A stretch of DNA of 15,364 nucleotides from VGJW01 sp035286125 (GCA_035286125.1 JAYKIS010000023.1:1-15364), one strand, 5' to 3'. Counted from the stretch's first letter, positions 1 to 6,834 are shown. Program-made: numbers and translations. The notes: a model not told the origin generated them from the sequence alone.

Positions 1-253
1 ATGGCCTCCGCCCAGAGCTTCAACCCCAAGCAAAAACCTGACATCAGGAAATGCGCATCGATGTGGTTTTCAAGGTGCAACAAACATTGACGACTTGCGA
101 AGACACCACCACTGCCGCCGGAAAGAATCCGGAAACAACAGAAACATCAAATCAAGAACGCCAACATCAGGCCAGAAGGCCCGGCAGACTGCGTACAACG
201 CAGGCCACCCAGATAACGTAACTCCCCCGCGGCGGTTCTGTCAACGGAAATCA
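1..253. other. Left-edge stretch with no supportable gene
   Basis: No recognisable coding region was found. A short plus-strand frame from base 1 ends in TGA at 88-90, and another plus frame stays open from the edge to 355, but neither product resembles a family I know and the second runs antisense into the PLP-enzyme gene. On the minus strand an ATG at 44 opens a frame running off the edge (its first residues read MSGFCLGLKLWAEA), but it has no Shine-Dalgarno sequence. The stretch about 120-165 is visibly richer in A and T than the flanking genes, as expected of an intergenic region. It could hold the promoter of a gene to the left, but I cannot point to convincing boxes. Confidence 0.4.
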
Positions 254-277
254 GAAAAACCGCAGCGAACTCTGCGG
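254..277 (-). terminator. Intrinsic terminator of the ridA/LIM-peptidase/PLP-enzyme unit
   Basis: Read on the minus strand, CCGCAG (277-272) and CTGCGG (265-260) form a perfect 6-bp GC-rich stem with a 6-base loop, followed directly by five T residues (259-255). This is a classical rho-independent terminator. The stem starts two bases after the TGA (282-280) of the PLP-enzyme gene, so the last gene and its terminator are almost fused. Confidence 0.82.
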
Positions 278-279
278 GA

Positions 280-1491
280 TCAGGCCGACTTGCGAGGCCC
301 GAGAACCGCATCCAGGCAAGTGGACAAGCGACGCCAGGTGCGTCCGATCTCATGATCGAGGCCAACGGATATCCTGACCATCGCCGGATCCAACCCCATC
401 GCGTCCTGCGTGTCTTTCGGGATCTCGGAAGACGTGCTGTGGCTGGGCGGACTGAAGAGTGTCTTGAAGTACCCCAGGCTTACAGCCAGGAACCCGACCC
501 GATCCTCCTGCATCGCCACCATCAGCTTCTCGGCCTGCTCGACGGTGGGCATCCGCAGCGTCAGGACGCCCCCGAAGCCGAATTCGCCCGATGCCAGCCG
601 CTTGTAGCGCTCGTGGTGGGGATGGCTGACCAGACCTGGATAGTGCACCTCGACCCCCCGGTCCTCGAGGTGCTGCGCCAGAAAGAGGGCGTTGTCGCTG
701 TGCTTCCGCATCCGCAGATGCAAGGAGTGGAGGTTCTTGAGGATGCTCGCCGCGCGGGCCGAATCCAGCACAGGCCCGAGCAGCATCAACGCACCGCTAT
801 TCACGTCCGACAAGCTGGCAATGAAGCTGCGCGAGGCGCACACGACGCCTGCCACGCAATCGCTCGTGCCATTGATGAACTTGGTCAGGCTGTGGATGAC
901 CACGTCGGCCCCGAGTTGCGCGGGCGCCAGCAGCAGGGGAGAAAAGGTGTTGTCGACCACGAGCCGGGCACCACGCCGATGCGCAAGGTTGGCCAGCGCG
1001 GGAATGTCCGCGACCTCGAGCAAGGGATTGGACAAGCCCTCGCAGTAGATGACCCGGGTCCGGTCCGTACAAGCCGCAGCCACCGCCACGAGATCGCCCG
1101 TGTCCACGAACCGCACCGTGACACCGAATCGCGGCAGGAAGTTCGCGAAAAGCGCATAAGTGCCGCCGTAGACCGTCCGGCTGGCCACGACTTCGTCACC
1201 TTGCCCGCACAGTTGCAGGATCGTGACGGCGATGGCCGCCATGCCGGAGCCGACCACGTGCGCGGACTCCGTCCCTTCCAGCGCAGCAAGCGCCTCGGCG
1301 AGGGCGCGCTGGGTCGGGTTCCAGTGGCGCGAATAGAGATAACAGCCTTCGACTTCATGATCGAAAAGCTCGCGCATCTTGCCCGGCGTCATGAATGTGA
1401 ACGTGGACGCATCGGAGATCGACGGGTTGATGTCGCCGAACTCCCCGAAGACGTGCATGTCCTGAATGGCGCCCAATGGATCGAATGTCAT
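280..1491 (-). CDS. Cys/Met-metabolism PLP-dependent enzyme (cystathionine gamma-synthase/lyase class)
   Basis: Fold-type I PLP enzyme of the trans-sulfuration family, 403 aa, close to the usual 380-400. Visible signatures: YSRxxNPT at 53-60, phosphate-binding GSGMAA at 81-86, YGGT at 108-111, the cofactor-nitrogen Asp180 in VVDNTF, and SLTK at 201-204 with Lys204 as the Schiff-base lysine. Members catalyse gamma-replacement or gamma/beta-elimination on homoserine esters, cystathionine, methionine or cysteine. The Cys that marks classical methionine gamma-lyases after YG is Gly110 here, so that activity is less likely, but the exact substrate cannot be read from sequence. The start is ATG 1491, because GGGAG lies five bases upstream; the frame continues further upstream but reads as noncoding. 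It is the last gene of the ridA unit, 82 bases after the LIM-peptidase gene and just before a terminator. Confidence 0.88.
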   Translation of the reverse strand: MTFDPLGAIQDMHVFGEFGDINPSISDASTFTFMTPGKMRELFDHEVEGCYLYSRHWNPTQRALAEALAALEGTESAHVVGSGMAAIAVTILQLCGQGDEVVASRTVYGGTYALFANFLPRFGVTVRFVDTGDLVAVAAACTDRTRVIYCEGLSNPLLEVADIPALANLAHRRGARLVVDNTFSPLLLAPAQLGADVVIHSLTKFINGTSDCVAGVVCASRSFIASLSDVNSGALMLLGPVLDSARAASILKNLHSLHLRMRKHSDNALFLAQHLEDRGVEVHYPGLVSHPHHERYKRLASGEFGFGGVLTLRMPTVEQAEKLMVAMQEDRVGFLAVSLGYFKTLFSPPSHSTSSEIPKDTQDAMGLDPAMVRISVGLDHEIGRTWRRLSTCLDAVLGPRKSA

Positions 1492-1528
1492 GCAAGCTCC
1501 CACGGGCGCTGTCGGGTCGCCCTCTGGA

Positions 1529-1548
1529 CGCACGCTCCCTCGCGTGCG
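1529..1548 (-). other. Perfect 7-bp stem-loop in the gap before the PLP-enzyme gene
   Basis: On the minus strand CGCACGC and GCGTGCG (1548-1542 and 1535-1529) pair perfectly around a six-base loop, GAGGGA. It lies in the 82-base gap between the LIM-peptidase stop and the PLP-enzyme start, about 37 bases before that start. No T-run follows, so it is not an ordinary intrinsic terminator. It may be an RNA processing, stability or attenuation element. Confidence 0.45.
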
Positions 1549-1573
1549 GACAATTCCTAGGTTACCACCCCAC

Positions 1574-2500
1574 CTACCAGGCCAGCATCGGGAAATGGGA
1601 CGATCGGCGCAGGTGCTCGAGCAACTTCGGCAGGCCTTGGCGCTCGACCATCCTGCGAACCCGGCGAAAGCCGCCTCCATAAGCCGGATGAGGATCGGCG
1701 TCCATCTCGCGGATCAGGCGTTCCGACTCCTCGGTCGCCTGATGCATGTGCACCATCCAGCGAAGTACGTTGCAGGCTCCTTCCGCCAACTCCGGCTGAT
1801 GCACCGGACAGCCGTTCTGGTGAATCCAGACGTGCCCGAGTTCGTGCGCGAGGATGCCCTCGAGAAGGACGCCGGGCAGCCACGTCATGGCAAACACCGA
1901 AAGTTCCTGACGAATGACCCGCCCCCCGCGCCGATGGACATGATGGCGGGTCAGGCCGTGCAGGCTGGGATGAGGGCGCTGGCCGGCCTGCTGCAACAAC
2001 CTGTGGAGCCGAGTGCGATCGACCAACTCGAGGGGCACGTCTCCCACGTCGACGTGGACACCCCATTGCCCGAGCAAGGACAGCACGCCCTGCCAGCGCG
2101 GCAGAGCCTCGCGTGTTCCGCGCACGGCGCTGCGATGGCACGTGCCGCACTGCGCCCTGCCGTCGCCGAGTCCGATCCCGCGTCCCGCGAGGCCGGGCCC
2201 ACACAAGTCACCACAGGTGGCACAGCGGGGATATTCCTTGAGATGGCGGGCGTGGTAGCGCCGTCCGGCCGCATCCACCACGAAACGTCCCAGCATCCCT
2301 TGGCCGCAAACCGCGCAGGACTCGGCGTGCACGCGTGCGTAGCATTGGGGATGATGCGCCGAGCCCGCGGCCCCCTGGACATACCGTCCCTGCAAAGGCC
2401 TGCCGCAATCGACGCACACGAAGCACTCCGGATGCAGCACCGAACCGCCCACGCGCAAGACAGGCCCCTGGAGCCAGTCGCCGCAGCGGGCGCAACGCAT
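1574..2500 (-). CDS. LIM-domain protein with DA1-type zinc peptidase domain
   Basis: 308 aa. Residues 3-53 form a textbook LIM zinc module: C3-x2-C6-x16-H23-x2-C26-x2-C29-x2-C32-x17-H50-x2-C53. A second, degenerate LIM-like set follows: C62-x2-C65-x17-H83-x2-H86, C93-x2-C96 and C118-x2-C121. The C-terminal half carries HELGH at 219-223 with a downstream Glu240 in LAEGACNV, a gluzincin arrangement. The order LIM, LIM-like, HExxH plus the EEG/AEG motif is that of plant DA1 peptidases, without their ubiquitin-interacting motifs. There is no signal peptide or membrane segment, so it is probably cytoplasmic. The ATG at 2500 overlaps the TGA of the ridA-like gene by one base and has no strong ribosome-binding site, so translation is probably coupled. 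The substrate is unknown. The domain call is strong; the peptidase activity is inferred. Confidence 0.85.
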   Translation of the reverse strand: MRCARCGDWLQGPVLRVGGSVLHPECFVCVDCGRPLQGRYVQGAAGSAHHPQCYARVHAESCAVCGQGMLGRFVVDAAGRRYHARHLKEYPRCATCGDLCGPGLAGRGIGLGDGRAQCGTCHRSAVRGTREALPRWQGVLSLLGQWGVHVDVGDVPLELVDRTRLHRLLQQAGQRPHPSLHGLTRHHVHRRGGRVIRQELSVFAMTWLPGVLLEGILAHELGHVWIHQNGCPVHQPELAEGACNVLRWMVHMHQATEESERLIREMDADPHPAYGGGFRRVRRMVERQGLPKLLEHLRRSSHFPMLAW

Positions 2501-2988
2501 CAGGATACGGCGACCACCCGGACGGCGAGCACTTCGACTTCGACGGCGGCCCCCCTGGGCAATGAGGCGACACCTACGGCTGCACGGGCGTGCCTGCCAT
2601 TTTCGCCAAGGACCTCGAGAAATAGATCGCTGGCCCCGTTGATGACCTCGGGATGTGCCGTGAATTCGGGCGTCGCGGCGACAAAGCCCCCCACCCGGAT
2701 GAGCCGGAAGGACTCAAGGGGACCCACCGTAGCCAACTGGGCGAGGACCATGATGGCGCAGGCACGGGCCGCCGCCACGCCGTCCTCGACAGCCAAGTCC
2801 TGGCCGAGGCGACCGACGTGGGCCAGCTTTCCCTCAACCATGGGCAGTTGGCCCGACACGTGCACCCAGTCACCGTGACACTGGACCGGCACGTAGGAAG
2901 CGAGCGGTGGCGTAGGCCTGGGAAGGACGATACCCAGCCTGTCCAACCGCCCCGCAACGCCTTCCGTATCCTTCGCTTCGGCGCTCAT
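2500..2988 (-). CDS. RidA/YjgF-family enamine/imine deaminase-like protein
   Basis: 162 aa, matching the longer (about 150-160 aa) RidA/YjgF/UK114 subgroup. Visible family features: VxVSGQLP near 42-49, the VGRLG turn at 58-62, RVGGFVAAT at 98-106, and the C-terminal ARAAVGVASLPxxxxVEVE stretch whose Arg135 matches the substrate-carboxylate arginine of active RidA. RidA proteins are small trimeric cytosolic enzymes that hydrolyse reactive 2-aminoacrylate or 2-aminocrotonate, released by PLP enzymes, to keto acids and ammonia. It is the first gene of a unit that also encodes such a PLP enzyme, which fits that role. The ATG at 2988 is only 21 bases from the start of the divergent gene and lacks a well-spaced Shine-Dalgarno sequence. 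Some members of this subgroup have no proven deaminase activity. Confidence 0.87.
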   Translation of the reverse strand: MSAEAKDTEGVAGRLDRLGIVLPRPTPPLASYVPVQCHGDWVHVSGQLPMVEGKLAHVGRLGQDLAVEDGVAAARACAIMVLAQLATVGPLESFRLIRVGGFVAATPEFTAHPEVINGASDLFLEVLGENGRHARAAVGVASLPRGAAVEVEVLAVRVVAVS

Positions 2989-3016
2989 GACCCCATGGTA
3001 TAACAGGTCATGACCG
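2989..3016. promoter_or_regulatory. Divergent mini-promoter region with shared TATA core and 10-bp palindrome
   Basis: Only 21 bases separate the divergent start codons at 2988 (minus) and 3010 (plus). The plus strand reads TATAAC at 2999-3004, a good -10 box; the minus strand reads TATACC at 3002-2997. Either -10 would place transcription start at or within a few bases of its start codon, implying leaderless or nearly leaderless mRNAs. GGTCATGACC at 3007-3016 is a perfect palindrome covering the plus start codon and could be an operator. I see no good -35 box on either side, so this is inference. Confidence 0.4.
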
Positions 3017-4053
3017 CTATGCGACTGACGGCGTCGTCCCTCGCGCTCCTCCTGGCCCTGGCGGCATCGGGCACGGATCCCGCATGCGCATCTGGCGAGA
3101 CAGGCAAGGTACGCCGCGAAACGCCCCGGCCCGCGGCGGGCAAGGCATCGACCGCCGTGCGCAAAGCTGCCCCCCTGAAGCCCACCCCGCGCCCCGCCGA
3201 CACCGCATCAGTCGTGCGACAACCCTTGCCGACAGGTACCGAGTCGACGAGGCCTGCCGCCGATGAGCGCGACCAGGCGGACAACGGTGCCCTTACGGAT
3301 GACGTGGGCTCGACTCCACTGCTCAAGGGAGCAGGCACGTACACCCACCGCATCCTCTGGTCGCAGCGCACCATCCGCGTGATGGGCATCGGCGTTGCCC
3401 CCGACCGGGGCAACGTCCACGTGCGCCGCACCCAGGCCCGCATCTTCGCGCTTGAAGACGGCTTCCGGACCCTGCGCAGCGTCTTGGGACGGGTCGCCAT
3501 CAACAGTGGCGCGACCATGGCCGATCTGCAACTGGACAATGATGTCCGGGACCGGGTCCACGCCCGAATCCAGGAGGCGAGGGTCATCAACCTCGACTAT
3601 CTCCCCGATGGGTCCGCGCAAATGGAGTTGCAGCTGCCCCTTTACGGGTCGGATGGCCTCGCCGGGGCCATCGGACAGTTGGAGCCCATGGCCGGTGACG
3701 TGCGCCCGGCGTCTGTCGCGACGACCGACACACCTGCCGCAGGGGCCTCGTCGTCCAGCCTGCCCGCCACCCCATGGACCGGGCTGCTGATCGATGCCCG
3801 ATCCCTCGGGGCACGCCCCGCGCTATGGCCCCGTATCCGGACGCAAGCCGGCGAATCCAGCATGCTCGCGGTGCCCAGCTGGTTCAAGGAGCGAGAGGCT
3901 GCGACACGACTCGTCGGGGACCGCCCCCTGACCCTCAAGGCGAGACGGGCGGTAGGGGATCATCCGTGCGATCTGCTCCTGGACGCCAAGGATGCAGAAA
4001 GAGCCCGCGAAGTCCTGACCAACGACAGGATCCCGGTCGCCATCCTGCTATAG
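3010..4053 (+). CDS. Secreted protein with LPP20-like domain
   Basis: 347 aa. Residues 4-27 form a signal peptide: basic Arg5, a Leu/Ala-rich core, and A25-C26-A27 suitable for signal peptidase I. The Cys is not in a proper lipobox. Residues 30-100 are a Pro/Lys/Arg-rich, probably disordered linker. Residues about 120-212 resemble the LPP20/FlgT-N type domain: an ARxxALEDGFRTL helix, a ValA-x-NSGATMADLQL-like strand region, and EARVINxDYLPDGS leading to PLYG. After an Ala/Ser-rich linker, residues 257-347 contain TGLLIDARSLGARPAL and VGDRPLTLKA, a C-terminal pattern often paired with that domain. The role is unknown, probably envelope- or surface-associated. ATG 3019 is an alternative start and would put the signal-peptide Arg at position 2. 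It is the only plus-strand gene and is convergent with serA, overlapping it by six bases. Confidence 0.75.
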   Translation: MTAMRLTASSLALLLALAASGTDPACASGETGKVRRETPRPAAGKASTAVRKAAPLKPTPRPADTASVVRQPLPTGTESTRPAADERDQADNGALTDDVGSTPLLKGAGTYTHRILWSQRTIRVMGIGVAPDRGNVHVRRTQARIFALEDGFRTLRSVLGRVAINSGATMADLQLDNDVRDRVHARIQEARVINLDYLPDGSAQMELQLPLYGSDGLAGAIGQLEPMAGDVRPASVATTDTPAAGASSSSLPATPWTGLLIDARSLGARPALWPRIRTQAGESSMLAVPSWFKEREAATRLVGDRPLTLKARRAVGDHPCDLLLDAKDAERAREVLTNDRIPVAILL

Positions 4054-5625
4054 GCGAGCTTGCCGGACCGGACCGAAACCGGGCATGGCCGGGACGGCTT
4101 CAAGCACGCTGTCCGGTGCTGCCTCGTCTAGCGCCAAGGCCAGCATGGCTTGGCCACCGCGCTCCCGACGATCCAGTTGCAATCCCGAGATATTGACGCC
4201 GTGCTGCCCGAGCAGAGTCGCCAACCGGCCCACCGCACCGGGCACATCCTCGTGCGGTGCCAGCATCAGCCAGCCTTCCGTCTGCAGACTGAAGCGATGC
4301 CCCTCGATCCCGACCAACCGCGGATGGCCATCACCCAGCCACGAGAGGACGGCCTCACTGGCTCGTCCATCGGGACCTTCCGCGCGAACGCGCACAGCGG
4401 CGTCACGCTCCTTGCCCTCGGTCAACCGCTGATCCCGCAGCTCGATCCCCCTGTCGGACGCCAGGAACCTCGCGTTGACCCAATTGACGGTCTCCCCGAG
4501 CCCGACGGACAGCCAGCCCTTCAGGACGGCCGTAACCAGGGGCTCGAGCGGGACCTCCGGCCACCGGCCCGAGAATTGGACATCCAGCCGAAGAACGGCA
4601 GACGGCTCCAACTGCGCCACCAAGGCCCCCAAGCGCTCGAGGGGGTGCGCGAAGGGTGCCACCGCCCGGGCCACATCGGAAGGCAATGAGGGCATGTTCA
4701 CGGCCGTACGCACCATGTCCCCCTGCAGGAAATCCCGCACCTGCTCGGCGACATCCCGAGCGACCTTGGTCTGGGCCTCCTCGGTCGACGCTCCCAGATG
4801 GGGGGTCAGCACGACATGACCACCCAAGGCCCGCAGGGGTGACTCCCCAAGGGGTTCCTCCTCGAAGACGTCGAGTGCCGCACCGGCCAGGTGCCCCTCG
4901 GTGACCAACTCAGCCAAGGCCGCCTCGTCGATGATGCCCCCTCGGGCCGCATTGATGATGCGGGCACCCGGCTTCATGGACGCCAAGGCCTGTCGCCCCA
5001 GCAAGCCGGCGGTCTGTGGTGTACGCGGCAAGTGCAGGGTCACGACATCCGCCGTCGCCAGGACCTCTTCCAACGGGGCCAAGGGAATACCCAGACCGGC
5101 GGCGCGGTCCTCGGGCAGGAAGGGGTCAAAGGCCACCACGTCCATATCGAGGGCACGTGCGACCCTGGCCACGCGCTGGCCGATCCGCCCCAGGCCAAGT
5201 ACGCCCAGTCGCCGACCGGCCAGTTCGACCCCGACAAACTTCTGGCGATCCCAGCCGCCCGCCTTCACCCGGGCATCCGCCTCGGGCACGCGACGCGCCA
5301 AGGCCATCATCAAGGCCAGCGTATGCTCGGCGGCGGCGATGGTGTTGCCATCCGGCGCATTGATGACCACAACACCTCGCCGCGTGGCTGCAGCGACATC
5401 GATGTTATCCACACCGACACCTGCACGGGCAACCACCTTTACCCGAGGCGCAGCCTCCAGCACCGCTTCCGTCACACGGGTCGCGGAACGAACCAGCAGC
5501 GCATCCGCAACCGCCAGATCCTCAGCCGTCAGCGTCCCTGCCGGTCGACGAATCTCGGCGATACCTTCGAGTGCCACGAGGCCTGCAGCATCGATGCCAT
5601 CACAGACCAGAACAATAGGCGCCAC
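4048..5625 (-). CDS. serA: D-3-phosphoglycerate dehydrogenase, long form with ACT domain
   Basis: Oxidises 3-phosphoglycerate to 3-phosphohydroxypyruvate with NAD, the first step of the phosphorylated serine pathway, in the cytosol. The 525 aa match the long (about 525-530 aa) form: substrate domain, Rossmann domain with GLGRIG at 144-149 and the NAD-selecting Asp167 at the end of beta-2, then catalytic Arg228 (NAARGG), Glu257 (EEEP) and His276 (TPHLGA). An intervening domain at about 320-445 and a C-terminal ACT domain (about 450-525, starting MLAPHEDVPG) follow, usually used for serine feedback. The start is GTG 5625, preceded by AGGGGG six bases upstream. The gene lies 39 bases after the aminotransferase gene, so co-transcription is likely. 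Its TAG lies in the CTATAG palindrome shared with the convergent gene. Confidence 0.95.
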   Translation of the reverse strand: MAPIVLVCDGIDAAGLVALEGIAEIRRPAGTLTAEDLAVADALLVRSATRVTEAVLEAAPRVKVVARAGVGVDNIDVAAATRRGVVVINAPDGNTIAAAEHTLALMMALARRVPEADARVKAGGWDRQKFVGVELAGRRLGVLGLGRIGQRVARVARALDMDVVAFDPFLPEDRAAGLGIPLAPLEEVLATADVVTLHLPRTPQTAGLLGRQALASMKPGARIINAARGGIIDEAALAELVTEGHLAGAALDVFEEEPLGESPLRALGGHVVLTPHLGASTEEAQTKVARDVAEQVRDFLQGDMVRTAVNMPSLPSDVARAVAPFAHPLERLGALVAQLEPSAVLRLDVQFSGRWPEVPLEPLVTAVLKGWLSVGLGETVNWVNARFLASDRGIELRDQRLTEGKERDAAVRVRAEGPDGRASEAVLSWLGDGHPRLVGIEGHRFSLQTEGWLMLAPHEDVPGAVGRLATLLGQHGVNISGLQLDRRERGGQAMLALALDEAAPDSVLEAVPAMPGFGPVRQARL

Positions 5626-5664
5626 GCTATTCCCCCTGCACCCGATAGACTGAGCCGGCCGGAG

Positions 5665-6834
5665 TCAAGCGCCTACAACAGCCGGCCTCGGCTGTTGCCA
5701 GGCCAGTTGGGCACCCGCCACGCCGCGACCGGGTTCGACCGGAGCGCCAAGCTCCACGAGGACACTCTCGAGTGCCGCCAGACAACCCAGGATGTCGAGC
5801 CGGCTGCAGTGGCCAAGGTGCCCCACCCGGAAGATGCTGTCCGTCAGGGCGCCCTGCCCACCCGCGAGCACGATACCGTACTGGGCCTGCATCCGCTTCC
5901 GGAAGTCCGAAGGGGCCACGCCAGCAGGCGGGAACACAGCCGTGACGGCACGCGAAGCCGCCGCCTCATCCTTGACGAGCAACTCCATGCCAAGAGCCCG
6001 CAGGCCAGCCCTCAAACCGGTCGTCAACTCGAGATGACGCCCGAGGATGCCCTCGAGGCCCTCGGCCTGCATCCGCTCAAGCGCCTTGGACAAGGCGTAG
6101 AAGACACTGATGGCCGGCGTCCAGGGCGTCTGCCCCTTGGCATCGAAGTCGCGGGCCTTGCCGAGATCGAAGTAGAAGCGTGGACACCGTGCCTGCTCGA
6201 CTGCCTTCCAGGCCCGAGGCGAAACCGCCAGCATGGCAAGTCCCGGCGGGACGCTGAAGGCCTTCTGGCTACCGGAGACAACCACATCCAGATCCCACGC
6301 ATCCGTCTCGAGGGGTGCCGATCCGAGTCCACTCACGGCATCCACGAGGATGAGGGCCTCGGGCCAACGCGCGCGCACCAAGGCCGCCACCTGCTCGATG
6401 GGATTCAGAACGGCCGTCGAGGTCTCGTTGTGGGTCATCAGGACCGCCTTGAAAGGACCTGCTTCAAGCGCCTCGGCGACCCGCACGGGATCATAGGCCT
6501 CGCCGGCCCGCGTCTCCACACGATGAACTTCCGCACCGAACACCTGCGCAATATCTGCAAACCGCTTGCCGAAGACACCACTCACCAGGGAGAGCACCCG
6601 ATCGCCTGGTGAGAGAACGTTGACAAGGGCGGCCTCAAGGCCGCCCGTGCCCGACGCCGTCATGAACAGGACATCATGCGACGTCCGGTACAGCCACTGC
6701 GCCCCTTTGCGACAATCGGCAAGGATCGCGGAAAACATCGGGGACCGATGATTGATCATCGGCCGCGCCATCTCCCTGAGGACCTCATCCGGCACCGGGG
6801 TCGGGCCGGGGATCATCAACCGGATGTCGTGCAA
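5665..6834 (-). CDS. Class V aminotransferase, alanine/serine-glyoxylate type
   Basis: PLP-dependent aminotransferase of about 389 aa. Signatures: MIPGPTPVP at 7-15, NHRSPMF at 28-34, the cofactor-binding SGTGGLEAA at 61-69, HNETSTAV at 135-142, Asp165 in VDAVSGLG, and GSQKAF at 188-193 with Lys191 as the PLP lysine, followed by PPGL. The family includes alanine-glyoxylate and serine-glyoxylate (or -pyruvate) aminotransferases; some archaeal relatives serve as phosphoserine aminotransferase. Its position directly before serA makes an L-serine-linked role likely. I chose TTG 6834 because AGGAGG (6848-6843) lies eight bases upstream and the product then begins just before the conserved IPGPT. 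ATG 6858 would add eight residues but has only a weak site. It follows rpsI by 114 bases, containing a terminator-like hairpin. Confidence 0.88.
   Translation of the reverse strand: MHDIRLMIPGPTPVPDEVLREMARPMINHRSPMFSAILADCRKGAQWLYRTSHDVLFMTASGTGGLEAALVNVLSPGDRVLSLVSGVFGKRFADIAQVFGAEVHRVETRAGEAYDPVRVAEALEAGPFKAVLMTHNETSTAVLNPIEQVAALVRARWPEALILVDAVSGLGSAPLETDAWDLDVVVSGSQKAFSVPPGLAMLAVSPRAWKAVEQARCPRFYFDLGKARDFDAKGQTPWTPAISVFYALSKALERMQAEGLEGILGRHLELTTGLRAGLRALGMELLVKDEAAASRAVTAVFPPAGVAPSDFRKRMQAQYGIVLAGGQGALTDSIFRVGHLGHCSRLDILGCLAALESVLVELGAPVEPGRGVAGAQLAWQQPRPAVVGA

Noticed and set aside
1..44. Possible start of a minus-strand gene at ATG 44
   Set aside because: Only 14 codons are visible, there is no Shine-Dalgarno sequence, and the product cannot be assigned; the sequence to the left would decide.
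170..185. Short GGCC-AGAA-GGCC hairpin in the left-edge stretch
   Set aside because: A 4-bp stem without a T-run is expected by chance in GC-rich DNA.
1..355. Plus-strand frame open from the left edge to 355
   Set aside because: The product is rich in Arg, Gln and Thr without a recognisable motif, no good start is visible, and its end is antisense to the PLP-enzyme gene and its terminator.
352..1560. Long plus-strand open frame of about 400 codons opposite the PLP-enzyme gene
   Set aside because: It is antisense to a gene with all PLP motifs; its product is Arg/His/Gln-rich without a recognisable domain, as expected from GC-rich complementary frames.
280..1680. Extended start of the PLP enzyme at 1680
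   Set aside because: The extra 63 residues are Cys/Arg/Trp-rich and overlap the LIM-peptidase gene; ATG 1491 has a good ribosome-binding site and fits family length.
1466..2878. Plus-strand open frame of 470 codons opposite the LIM-peptidase and ridA-like genes
   Set aside because: The minus strand encodes two recognisable proteins with zinc ligands and family motifs; the plus product is low-complexity and spans two genes.
4891..6612. Plus-strand open frame of 573 codons opposite serA and the aminotransferase
   Set aside because: It runs across two clear minus-strand genes and their gap, with no family features; a GC-driven antisense frame.
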